The translations under genes were made by a program, and so were the position numbers. Below, in pieces: positions 1-6,612 of a DNA stretch of 35,708 bases. Source of the stretch: CAG-917 sp028724485 (GTDB lineage: Bacteria > Bacillota > Clostridia > Christensenellales > CAG-917); NCBI GenBank assembly GCA_028724485.1, contig JAQYCY010000068.1, forward strand, positions 1 through 35,708, written 5' to 3'. Below the pieces are notes generated by a model, which did not search any database, was not told where the DNA came from, and was given only the letters and a program-made list of their open reading frames with translations. The first letter of the stretch is position 1. Every line of letters begins with the position of its first letter.

Positions 1-2
1 GT

Positions 3-569
3 AGCGAGTCGGGCAGTCGGTTTATTATGCATATCGACGAAAGCACGCTTGTACTCAAAACGGCTTTGCTTGGCGAACATAACGTTATGAATTTAATGCT
101 TGCCGCTACTATGGCATATAAGCTGGGGATAAGCCTTGGCGAGATCGAGGATGCCATAATAAATATGAAACCTATTCCGCATAGATTGGAGCTTATTAAA
201 AGCGGCAACGTAAATATACTAGACGATACGTTCAATTGCAATCCGCAAGGGGCGGAATGTGCTTTGAACGTACTTAAAGAATTCGACGGCAGAAAAATCG
301 TTTTAACTCCGGGAATGATAGAATTAGGCGACGCAGAAAAGTCAGAAAACTATTTGCTCGGAAGAAAGATAGCGGCGGTTGCCGACAGAGCTATTCTTAT
401 TGGAGCAAACAGAACGAAACCTATATACGAAGGACTTATAAGCGGCGGTTTCAATGAAAGGGAGATATTTATTTTTGAAACGCTCGAAAAAGCGAAAAGC
501 AATTTCTCGGCTTTGCTCGGCGGCGGAGATACTTTGCTTATGTTAAACGATTTGCCGGACAATTATTGA
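3..569 (+). CDS. murF: UDP-N-acetylmuramoyl-tripeptide--D-alanyl-D-alanine ligase, 3' part
   Basis: This is the C-terminal part of a Mur ligase, cut by the window edge: the reading frame is open from base 3 with no start. MurF adds the D-Ala-D-Ala dipeptide to the UDP-MurNAc-tripeptide in the cytoplasm, using ATP. The visible part begins near the GSRF segment typical of the central domain, then has GEHNVMN (the Mur-ligase G-x-HN-x-x-N motif), a P-x-R-x-E step (PIPHRLE), and DDTFNCNP, which matches the D-D-x-Y/F-N-x-NP motif that opens the C-terminal domain. It ends in LNDLPDNY, a tail I associate with clostridial MurF-like proteins. The D-Ala-D-Ala ligase that supplies its substrate follows 50 bases later, which supports MurF over MurC/D/E. 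Paralogous Mur ligases exist, so the exact substrate is inferred. Confidence 0.88.
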   Translation, partial: SESGSRFIMHIDESTLVLKTALLGEHNVMNLMLAATMAYKLGISLGEIEDAIINMKPIPHRLELIKSGNVNILDDTFNCNPQGAECALNVLKEFDGRKIVLTPGMIELGDAEKSENYLLGRKIAAVADRAILIGANRTKPIYEGLISGGFNEREIFIFETLEKAKSNFSALLGGGDTLLMLNDLPDNY

Positions 570-619
570 TTGTAGGCGTTTAGGCAGGCGGTAAACAATA
601 TCGGTGATAAGGGGGAAAT

Positions 620-1744
620 ATGAAAAGAGTTTTGGTTTTGTTCGGCGGCGGCTCGGTAGAAAAGGACATTTCCGTCATTACGGCAATAGAGGCCATAGGA
701 AACATAGATACAAAAAAATATAAGGTCTATCCGATATATATTGCGGATAAATGGTACTTTGGAAACTTTGAAAGAATAGAACAGTTTTGCCCGTTTGACG
801 AAAAACTTTATAGACGCGTAACTTTGATTAGCGGTGAACTTTTTGAGATAAAGGGTAGCAAAATTAAAAGAATGTTCAAACCCGACGCCGCTTTGATTTG
901 CACGCACGGCGGAGTCGGCGAAAACGGCTCTCTTCAAGGACTGCTCGAAGCAAACGAAATTCCGTATACGTCGGCAGGCGTTTTGCAATCTGCGATTGGA
1001 ATGGACAAAGCCGTTTCAAAACAGATATTCGAAGGTATGATTTTGAACGTTCCGAAGTATTTTGCGATTTCAAAATCGGAATACGAGCAGGACAAACAGA
1101 AAACCGAAACCTACATAGAAACCTTCATCGATTATCCGATAGTCGTCAAGCCGTGCAGTCAGGGCAGCAGCATAGGCATAAGCGTGGCGCACGATAGGGC
1201 GGAACTTGAAAGAGGCTTGGAGCTTGCTTTTTGCTATGGCGGAAAAGCTATTGTAGAAAAGGAAATCGAAAACTTTGTCGAGGTGAATTGCGCTTGCTAT
1301 TTGAAAAACGGGCGTATTGTCGTGTCCGAAACCGAACGCCCGATAGCCGACGGCGAAATTTTGAGTTTTGCGGATAAATACGTCGGCGGTGACAAGAGCA
1401 AGGCAACGAGAATCAGCCCTGCTGACGTCGGCGATGAAATGAACGAGTTAATAAAGGCAACGTCAAAAAGAATTTATTGCGAAACGGGGCTTAGGGGCGT
1501 TGTTAGGTTCGATTATTTAGTCAGCGGCGGAAAAATTTATATTAACGAAATGAACACCGTTCCGGGCGCGCTTGCAAACTATTTGTTCAAACCTTTGGGA
1601 ATAGACTATACAAGCCTTATTTCCGACCTTATCGAAGAAGCCGACTATGAAAGCAAGAACATAAAATTCGACAGCGGCGTGCTTGCTTATTATTCGGGAA
1701 ATAAAGTCGGGGCAAAGGGGAACACGGCAAAGCCTCTTGGCTAA
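620..1744 (+). CDS. ddl: D-alanine--D-alanine ligase
   Basis: A 374-residue ATP-grasp enzyme that joins two D-alanines for the peptidoglycan stem peptide. The N-terminal LFGGGSVEKDIS segment corresponds to the family's G-G-x-S-x-E-x-x-[IV]-S motif. HGGVGENGSLQG (His at about residue 96) matches the H-G-x-x-GEDG-x-[IL]-QG loop. VVKPCSQGSSIG is the ATP-grasp lysine and glycine/serine loop. INEMNTVPGA (N309, E310, N312) holds the metal-binding residues near the C terminus. The length is normal for Ddl. The start is supported by an AAGGGGG ribosome site 6-12 bases upstream. It follows murF by 50 bases with no terminator between, so the two are probably co-transcribed and act in consecutive steps. 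Whether it makes D-Ala-D-Ala rather than D-Ala-D-Lac or D-Ala-D-Ser is assumed from context. Confidence 0.95.
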   Translation: MKRVLVLFGGGSVEKDISVITAIEAIGNIDTKKYKVYPIYIADKWYFGNFERIEQFCPFDEKLYRRVTLISGELFEIKGSKIKRMFKPDAALICTHGGVGENGSLQGLLEANEIPYTSAGVLQSAIGMDKAVSKQIFEGMILNVPKYFAISKSEYEQDKQKTETYIETFIDYPIVVKPCSQGSSIGISVAHDRAELERGLELAFCYGGKAIVEKEIENFVEVNCACYLKNGRIVVSETERPIADGEILSFADKYVGGDKSKATRISPADVGDEMNELIKATSKRIYCETGLRGVVRFDYLVSGGKIYINEMNTVPGALANYLFKPLGIDYTSLISDLIEEADYESKNIKFDSGVLAYYSGNKVGAKGNTAKPLG

Positions 1745-1971
1745 AATAGTAATTGTCGTGGAAAAGCAAACGGGCAACTAAAATTTAACGCTAATAAGTT
1801 TAACGATAATAATGCCTGACAGTAACTAAATTTAGCGATAACTAAATTTTGTTTTGAAATCTTAATCTGATTATCGAATTAAAAGTCGAACTTATTTATA
1901 AAATCGAATTTGTATAAAAATTATTCAGGAACTACATTTCGTTATAATCGCGAATTGTGGTTACGAAATTT

Positions 1972-2011
1972 AACGCTATGCCTGCAAATAGTTTGCGGCA
2001 TAGCGTTTTTT
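1972..2011 (+). terminator. Rho-independent terminator downstream of murF-ddl
   Basis: The arms AACGCTATGCC (1972-1982) and GGCATAGCGTT (1997-2007) pair perfectly. The stem continues, past one bulged T, with GCAAA/TTTGC around a TAG loop, and a run of T follows. It lies 228 bases past the ddl stop. Confidence 0.85.
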
Positions 2012-2062
2012 GTTCTGCAATTTATGCCGAACGTAAAAAAATAAAAAAGTATTCGCTATTTG

Positions 2063-2091
2063 TTGAGAAATCGCAAATAGTTTGCTAAAAT
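2063..2091 (+). promoter_or_regulatory. Sigma-A-like promoter for icd
   Basis: TTGAGA (2063-2068), a 17-base spacer and TAAAAT (2086-2091), 21 bases before the icd start codon. The ribosome site GAGGTGA (2103-2109) follows. Confidence 0.75.
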
Positions 2092-2112
2092 TGATTTTGT
2101 TAGAGGTGACTT

Positions 2113-3312
2113 ATGAAAAAAATCGAAATGAAAAACCCTATCGTCGAAATGGACGGCGATGAAATGACGCGCATTATTTGGGCGCTCGTTAAAGATAAAC
2201 TGATTTTACCTTTCGTTGACCTTAAATCGGAATATTACGATTTGTCGCTTGTAAATCGCGAGGCGACGGGTGATAAGGTTACGATAGATGCGGCAAACGC
2301 AACAAAAAAACACCACGTTGCCGTTAAGTGCGCAACCATTACACCGAACGCACAAAGAGTTGAGGAATACAACTTGACGCAAATGTGGAAGAGTCCGAAC
2401 GGAACGATAAGGGCTATTCTTGACGGCACGGTTTTTCGCGCGCCCGTTTTGGTTAAGGGCATAACGCCGCTTATTCCTACATGGGACAAACCTATCGTAA
2501 TTGCTCGTCACGCTTACGGCGACGTTTACAAGAACGTTGAGTGCAAAGTCGCAAAAGGGGACAAGGCTTATCTTGTCGTAGAAGGCGAAAATCCATCAAA
2601 GCAACTTATTTTCGATTATGCTAAGTCGGCAGGCGTTTGCCAAGGCGTGCATAACCTTGACAGCAGTATTTCGTCATTTGCGAGAAGCTGTTTCGAATAT
2701 GCCTTATCTTTGAAGAAGGACCTTTGGTTCTCGACGAAAGACACCATTTCAAAGACGTACGACCACAATTTTAAAGATATATTTGCAGAAATTTTCGAAA
2801 ACGAATATAAAGAAAAATTCGAGAAAGCTGGAATCGAATATTTCTACACCTTAATCGACGACGCCGTTGCAAGAATAGTCAGAAGTCACGGCGGAATGAT
2901 TTGGGCTTGCAAAAACTATGACGGCGACGTTATGAGCGATATGGTGGCGACGGCTTTCGGTTCGCTTGCTATGATGACGTCCGTTCTCGTGTCGCCTGAC
3001 GGAAACTATGAGTACGAAGCGGCGCACGGAACCGTTACAAGGCATTATTATCGTCATCTTAAAGGTGAAAAGACGTCGACAAACCCTGTCGCTACGATTT
3101 TTGCATGGACGGGCGCGCTAAGAAAGCGTGGCGAAATCGACAATACTAAGGAACTTTCGGAATTTGCCGACAAACTTGAAAATGCGGTCATTCGTACGAT
3201 TGAAGAAGGCGATATGACAAAGGACCTTGCGGTGTTGTTTAAAGCCGACGGAGTGACCGTAAACGCGTTAAATACGGAAGAGTTTTTCGACGCGATAGTA
3301 AAAAGAATGTAG
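2113..3312 (+). CDS. icd: NADP-dependent isocitrate dehydrogenase, eukaryote-like dimeric type
   Basis: A 399-residue enzyme that oxidises and decarboxylates isocitrate to 2-oxoglutarate with NADP+, supplying 2-oxoglutarate and NADPH. The opening NPIVEMDGDEMTRIIW and the blocks ATITPNAQRVEEY, WKSPNGTIR and GTVFRAPV are those of the mitochondrial/cytosolic IDP-type subfamily, not the E. coli Icd type. The isocitrate-binding S-x-N-G-T-x-R stretch is intact. The metal-binding aspartates lie in the LIDDAVARIVRS and NYDGDVMSD region, and the coenzyme loop HGTVTRHYYRH (H305, R310) is the pattern of NADP specificity. The length fits the subfamily. It has its own promoter and ribosome site and looks monocistronic. 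No other citric-acid-cycle gene is in the window, so a biosynthetic glutamate role is likely but inferred. Confidence 0.95.
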   Translation: MKKIEMKNPIVEMDGDEMTRIIWALVKDKLILPFVDLKSEYYDLSLVNREATGDKVTIDAANATKKHHVAVKCATITPNAQRVEEYNLTQMWKSPNGTIRAILDGTVFRAPVLVKGITPLIPTWDKPIVIARHAYGDVYKNVECKVAKGDKAYLVVEGENPSKQLIFDYAKSAGVCQGVHNLDSSISSFARSCFEYALSLKKDLWFSTKDTISKTYDHNFKDIFAEIFENEYKEKFEKAGIEYFYTLIDDAVARIVRSHGGMIWACKNYDGDVMSDMVATAFGSLAMMTSVLVSPDGNYEYEAAHGTVTRHYYRHLKGEKTSTNPVATIFAWTGALRKRGEIDNTKELSEFADKLENAVIRTIEEGDMTKDLAVLFKADGVTVNALNTEEFFDAIVKRM

Positions 3313-3356
3313 TTTTACATTTCGTTTATAAGTTAATGATTTCGGATTGCATTTCA

Positions 3357-3386
3357 TTGACTTAGCTTGCGATAATGTGATATTAT
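3357..3386 (+). promoter_or_regulatory. Sigma-A-like promoter for ppa
   Basis: TTGACT (3357-3362), an 18-base spacer and TATTAT (3381-3386), 21 bases before the ppa start codon. A GGGGA ribosome site (3396-3400) follows. Confidence 0.7.
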
Positions 3387-3406
3387 AAAAAAAAAGGGGA
3401 TTTTCA

Positions 3407-3943
3407 ATGAGTTGTATTTGGCACGACATTGAACCATCAAGGATTCAACCGACCGATTTTATAGCGGTTATCGAAATATCAAAAGGAAGTAAAAATAAAT
3501 ACGAGCTTGACAAATCGACAGGCGTACTTATTCTCGATAGAGTTCTTTATACTTCAACGCACTATCCGGCAAACTACGGATTTATTCCTAAAACGTACAG
3601 CGACGACGACGATCCACTTGACGTTCTCGTACTTTGCAGCGAACCTATAGTTCCGCTCGCAATGGTTCGTTGCTATCCGATCGGCGTCATTATGATGCAA
3701 GACGGCGGCGATATGGACTATAAGATTATCGCTATTCCGTTTAAGGATCCTACGTGGAATTGTTATAAAGAAATAGAGGAGCTTCCGCCGCACGTTATGG
3801 ACGAAATCTCGCACTTTTTCAGAGTTTACAAACAGCTTGAAGGAAAGGACACCACTGTTTTCCAAGTTAAGGACAGACAGTTTGCCGAGCTTATCATAAA
3901 AGATAACATTCACGCTTACAAAAAGAAATTTGAAATTAAATAG
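3407..3943 (+). CDS. ppa: Inorganic pyrophosphatase, family I
   Basis: A 178-residue soluble enzyme that hydrolyses pyrophosphate to two phosphates and so pulls biosynthetic reactions forward. The signature DDDDPLD (residues 66-72) is the family I D-x-D-P-x-D metal site. GSKNKYELD early in the chain matches the substrate-binding E-x-x-x-G-S-x-x-K-Y-E-x-D motif. YPANYGFIP is the conserved tyrosine loop. The length fits bacterial family I enzymes (about 170-180 residues). This is not the DHH-type family II enzyme common in many Firmicutes, a small point of interest for a clostridial genome. It has its own promoter and a terminator directly after the stop, so it is a single-gene unit. Confidence 0.96.
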   Translation: MSCIWHDIEPSRIQPTDFIAVIEISKGSKNKYELDKSTGVLILDRVLYTSTHYPANYGFIPKTYSDDDDPLDVLVLCSEPIVPLAMVRCYPIGVIMMQDGGDMDYKIIAIPFKDPTWNCYKEIEELPPHVMDEISHFFRVYKQLEGKDTTVFQVKDRQFAELIIKDNIHAYKKKFEIK

Positions 3944-3951
3944 CAAAATTG

Positions 3952-3975
3952 CCACTTAACAAAGTGGTTTTTTTT
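3952..3975 (+). terminator. Rho-independent terminator after ppa
   Basis: CCACTT (3952-3957) pairs with AAGTGG (3962-3967) around AACA, followed by eight T residues. It starts 9 bases past the ppa stop. Confidence 0.85.
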
Positions 3976-4284
3976 GTTTTGTACTGAATTTGTTTAACGT
4001 TATCGCCGCTTATTTTGTTTAGTGAAACAACGTTCTTCAATGCGAAACGGCATTGCGGTTATATTTGTTTGACTAAATAGTCCCTTTAACGATTGACTAT
4101 ATAGCGGTTACGTTTGTAACGATATAATCGATTTTATTCGATTTACAATATTATCGATATGTTAGATAATTATATGGCGATAATATTCGTTCAACGAAAA
4201 ATAGCGTTCGGGGTAGTATCCGTATAAACGGCTGGCTATAAACACGGAAGACAAAATAATAAAATACGACTAAAAAAACTACTT
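3976..4284. other. AT-rich intergenic region upstream of comEC
   Basis: About 310 bases without a gene. It carries a perfect 10-base inverted repeat, AATATTATCG (4147-4156) and CGATAATATT (4178-4187), separated by 21 bases. A TATAAT (4123-4128) stands upstream of it without a well-spaced -35 (the nearest TTGACT is 24 bases away). This may be the comEC control region. No RNA gene was recognised. Confidence 0.5.
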
Positions 4285-5832
4285 ATGCGCAGGCTTATGG
4301 AAGGCAAGAGTAATTCAATAAAAGACAAACTGAATATGCGACGTTTTGGCAAACGTCCGCTTGTTTTTGCCTTAATTTTTATGATTTTCGGAATTATCAT
4401 AGGAACGCTTTGCCTGAAAAGTATGGCAGGGAGAATTTCCTGCATTGTGATTTTGACGGTTTTAGTAGTATTGTTATTTATCCTTAAAAGGACGAGAAAA
4501 TTTGCGTATTTGTCGTTGATGTTTTTGGTCGGGTGGCTGTGGATTGTCGGCTCGTGCGATATTTACAATTCAAAGACAATAGAGTCGGGAAGTTTTACGC
4601 TGAGCGGCAAGGTCAAATCGGAAATTTCGGTCGGCGACCGCGTCGAATTTATGCTTGACGATATTGTTGTCGACGGCGTTAAGTATGACGGAACGGCATA
4701 CGTTTATTATTACGGAGAAGATATAGATTTTTCTAGCGGCGATTACGTTTCCGTAAACGGCGAACTGACGTCTTTTGATTACGATCCGTTTGAAGGTAAG
4801 TACGCTTCGATGATTACAAACGGAAACAGATACAGCATATTGACAAGCGATTGCGTTTTGCTCAAAAAGAGCGAGCCTGAGTTTTTGGATAAAATAAGAC
4901 TTAAAGTAAAAGAGAATTTTTATACCTACACAAGACAGGATACTGCCGATATCGCAACGGCATTGATGTTTGGCGATAAAAACTTTATTAGCGATAGTTT
5001 GTACGACGACGTAAAAGTAAGCGGTCTTGCGCATACGCTCGCCGTTTCGGGTTTGCATATCGGAATTTTCGCCGCATTTCTGAATATGATACTCAAAAAA
5101 TGCAAAGCTAAGAGCTTAATTCGCCTTATCGTTGTGGGCATAGTGCTTATGATTTATCTTGCGTTTTGCAATTTTCCCGCATCGGCGGTGAGGGCGTACG
5201 TAATGATATTATGCATAATGTTTGCAGGCGTAATCGGCGCAAAGCGAGATAACTTGTCGTCGCTTGCGCTTGCCGGCATAATTATTTTGGGATACAGTCC
5301 GCTTTCTTTATTCGCAAGCGGTTTTCAATTATCTATGTGCGCAGTGCTTGGAATTGCAATTCTGAATAAACCGATTTTGAAAGTGTTTAAACGCAAGAAT
5401 AAATTTACCGAAATAGTCACAACGTCGGTATCAACTAATTTAATGACGTATCCGATAAGCGCAGCGGCATTCGGGACTTTTCCGACTTTGTTCATCTTGT
5501 CGAATATTATAATTCTTCCTATTATGAGCGTTATGTTTATCGGCATTTTGTTTCTGACTCTGTTTACTCTGATAATTCCGCTTCCGAATATACTCGTCAT
5601 AGCCGACTATTTGCTGTTGCCGTTTAAAACCGTTGTGTTTTTATGCGGGAGCGTAGGAATAGCGAACATGAACGTGGGCGGACTCGGCGCGCTTTGTATC
5701 GGCTATTACGGAACGTTGTTTGTTTTAAGTAATCACTTTTTTGCAACAAAAGCCGCAAAAATCAAAATTTGTTTGAGTTTATGGGCTGCCTCACTGCTTT
5801 TGTTTGCTCTTTTACGTTTTTTAGCCGCCTGA
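4285..5832 (+). CDS. comEC: ComEC/Rec2-family membrane protein without the C-terminal metallo-beta-lactamase domain
   Basis: A 515-residue polytopic membrane protein. ComEC forms the inner-membrane channel that carries single-stranded DNA inward during competence. The first 90 residues hold two or three hydrophobic helices, then comes a soluble beta-rich part (about residues 95-200) like the ComEC N-terminal OB-type region. The Competence domain follows with its hallmark AVSGLHIG (residues 253-260), SAVRAYVM and a GFQLS motif in a long helical stretch. Full-length ComEC is about 700-800 residues and ends in a metallo-beta-lactamase-like domain; here the protein stops after the last helices, and no such domain is encoded before the next gene. 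No frameshift is visible. The start is uncertain: ATG codons at 4285, 4297 and 4336 all lack a good ribosome site. No other competence gene is nearby, so a role in DNA uptake is unproven. Confidence 0.85.
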   Translation: MRRLMEGKSNSIKDKLNMRRFGKRPLVFALIFMIFGIIIGTLCLKSMAGRISCIVILTVLVVLLFILKRTRKFAYLSLMFLVGWLWIVGSCDIYNSKTIESGSFTLSGKVKSEISVGDRVEFMLDDIVVDGVKYDGTAYVYYYGEDIDFSSGDYVSVNGELTSFDYDPFEGKYASMITNGNRYSILTSDCVLLKKSEPEFLDKIRLKVKENFYTYTRQDTADIATALMFGDKNFISDSLYDDVKVSGLAHTLAVSGLHIGIFAAFLNMILKKCKAKSLIRLIVVGIVLMIYLAFCNFPASAVRAYVMILCIMFAGVIGAKRDNLSSLALAGIIILGYSPLSLFASGFQLSMCAVLGIAILNKPILKVFKRKNKFTEIVTTSVSTNLMTYPISAAAFGTFPTLFILSNIIILPIMSVMFIGILFLTLFTLIIPLPNILVIADYLLLPFKTVVFLCGSVGIANMNVGGLGALCIGYYGTLFVLSNHFFATKAAKIKICLSLWAASLLLFALLRFLAA

Positions 5833-5902
5833 TAGTCGTTATGAATAAGCGAAGTTTGCGGGAAATTGTTTTTAAAATCGAAAAATCATTTTCTTATGGC
5901 TA

Positions 5903-5930
5903 TTGACTATTTTTTTATGTATGGTAAAAT
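5903..5930 (+). promoter_or_regulatory. Sigma-A-like promoter with extended -10
   Basis: TTGACT (5903-5908), a 16-base spacer and TAAAAT (5925-5930) preceded by TGG. It lies 26 bases before the ATG at 5957, which argues against an in-frame TTG start at 5903. Confidence 0.7.
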
Positions 5931-5956
5931 ATAAAAAAGAGTATAGGGGGTATTGT

Positions 5957-6577
5957 ATGCAAAATTTCGTTATTACTATAGGTAGACAGTTTGGCAGTGG
6001 CGGAAAGGAAATAGGAATAGCACTTTCGGAAAGATTGGGCATCAAATGTTATGACCGCACGCTCATTGAACTTGCGGCGCAAAAGTCGGGGTTCAGTCGC
6101 GAAACTATCGAAAAGATTGACGAAAGACAATCAAACCCTTTGTTTGTTCCGATTTCGCAGGGCTACTACGGTGGCGGAATGATGAACGGAAGTTTTGAAC
6201 TTACTATGAACGACAAACTTTTCGTTATCGAATCGGATATAATTAAAAACATAGCAATAAACGAATCGGCGGTTATTGTCGGCCGTTGTTCGAACGTCGT
6301 TCTTGCAGGGATGCCGCACGTTTTGAACGTGTTCATTCACGCTCCTATGGAAGAACGTATCAAACGCATTATGGAACGTCGAGGTCTCGACGAAAAGAAA
6401 GCGGCGGAAGAAATTAAAAAAGTCGACAAAAAAAGAGCGCAATATTTTGACTTTTATACGGGTAAAAAATGGGGTGACCCTTTGGAATATCACGTTTCTC
6501 TCTCGTCGTCACTCGGCATAAACGCAATTGTCGAAACGCTCGTTATGCTTTTAAAATCGGAAAAATTTACGGGATAG
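5957..6577 (+). CDS. Cytidylate-kinase-like P-loop protein
   Basis: A 206-residue P-loop protein of the cytidylate-kinase-like family (the group Pfam calls Cytidylate_kin2). The start is ITIGRQFGSGGKEIG, a Walker-A-like loop with K17, followed by the C-Y-D-R segment of this family. A helical lid region with RIMERRGLDEKKAAEEIKKVDKKR fits nucleoside monophosphate kinases. It is not the essential Cmk, whose P-loop reads differently (G-P-x-x-x-GKS), and its true substrate is unknown. I chose the ATG at 5957 because it has an AGGGGG ribosome site 6 bases upstream and lies just past a good promoter; the longer frame back to 5903 would start inside the -35 box. It precedes the zinc-ribbon membrane protein gene by 35 bases and is probably co-transcribed with it. 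Confidence 0.85.
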   Translation: MQNFVITIGRQFGSGGKEIGIALSERLGIKCYDRTLIELAAQKSGFSRETIEKIDERQSNPLFVPISQGYYGGGMMNGSFELTMNDKLFVIESDIIKNIAINESAVIVGRCSNVVLAGMPHVLNVFIHAPMEERIKRIMERRGLDEKKAAEEIKKVDKKRAQYFDFYTGKKWGDPLEYHVSLSSSLGINAIVETLVMLLKSEKFTG

Positions 6578-6612
6578 GGAAAAGCACTGTAAGATAGCAA
6601 CCAAGGTGAATT

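Larger units (their letters stand above)
1745..2112. other. Intergenic region ddl-icd, AT-rich, with a terminator and a promoter
   Basis: A stretch of 368 bases without a convincing gene. The first 220 bases are AT-rich and include a short direct repeat of TAACTAAATTT (about 1823-1834 and 1839-1850). It then holds a strong terminator hairpin (1972-2011) and a promoter for icd (2063-2091). No tRNA or riboswitch fold was recognised. Confidence 0.7.

Noticed and set aside
5903..5956. TTG start extending the cytidylate-kinase-like protein by 18 residues
   Set aside because: The TTG coincides with the -35 box of a good promoter, and the ATG at 5957 has an AGGGGG ribosome site.
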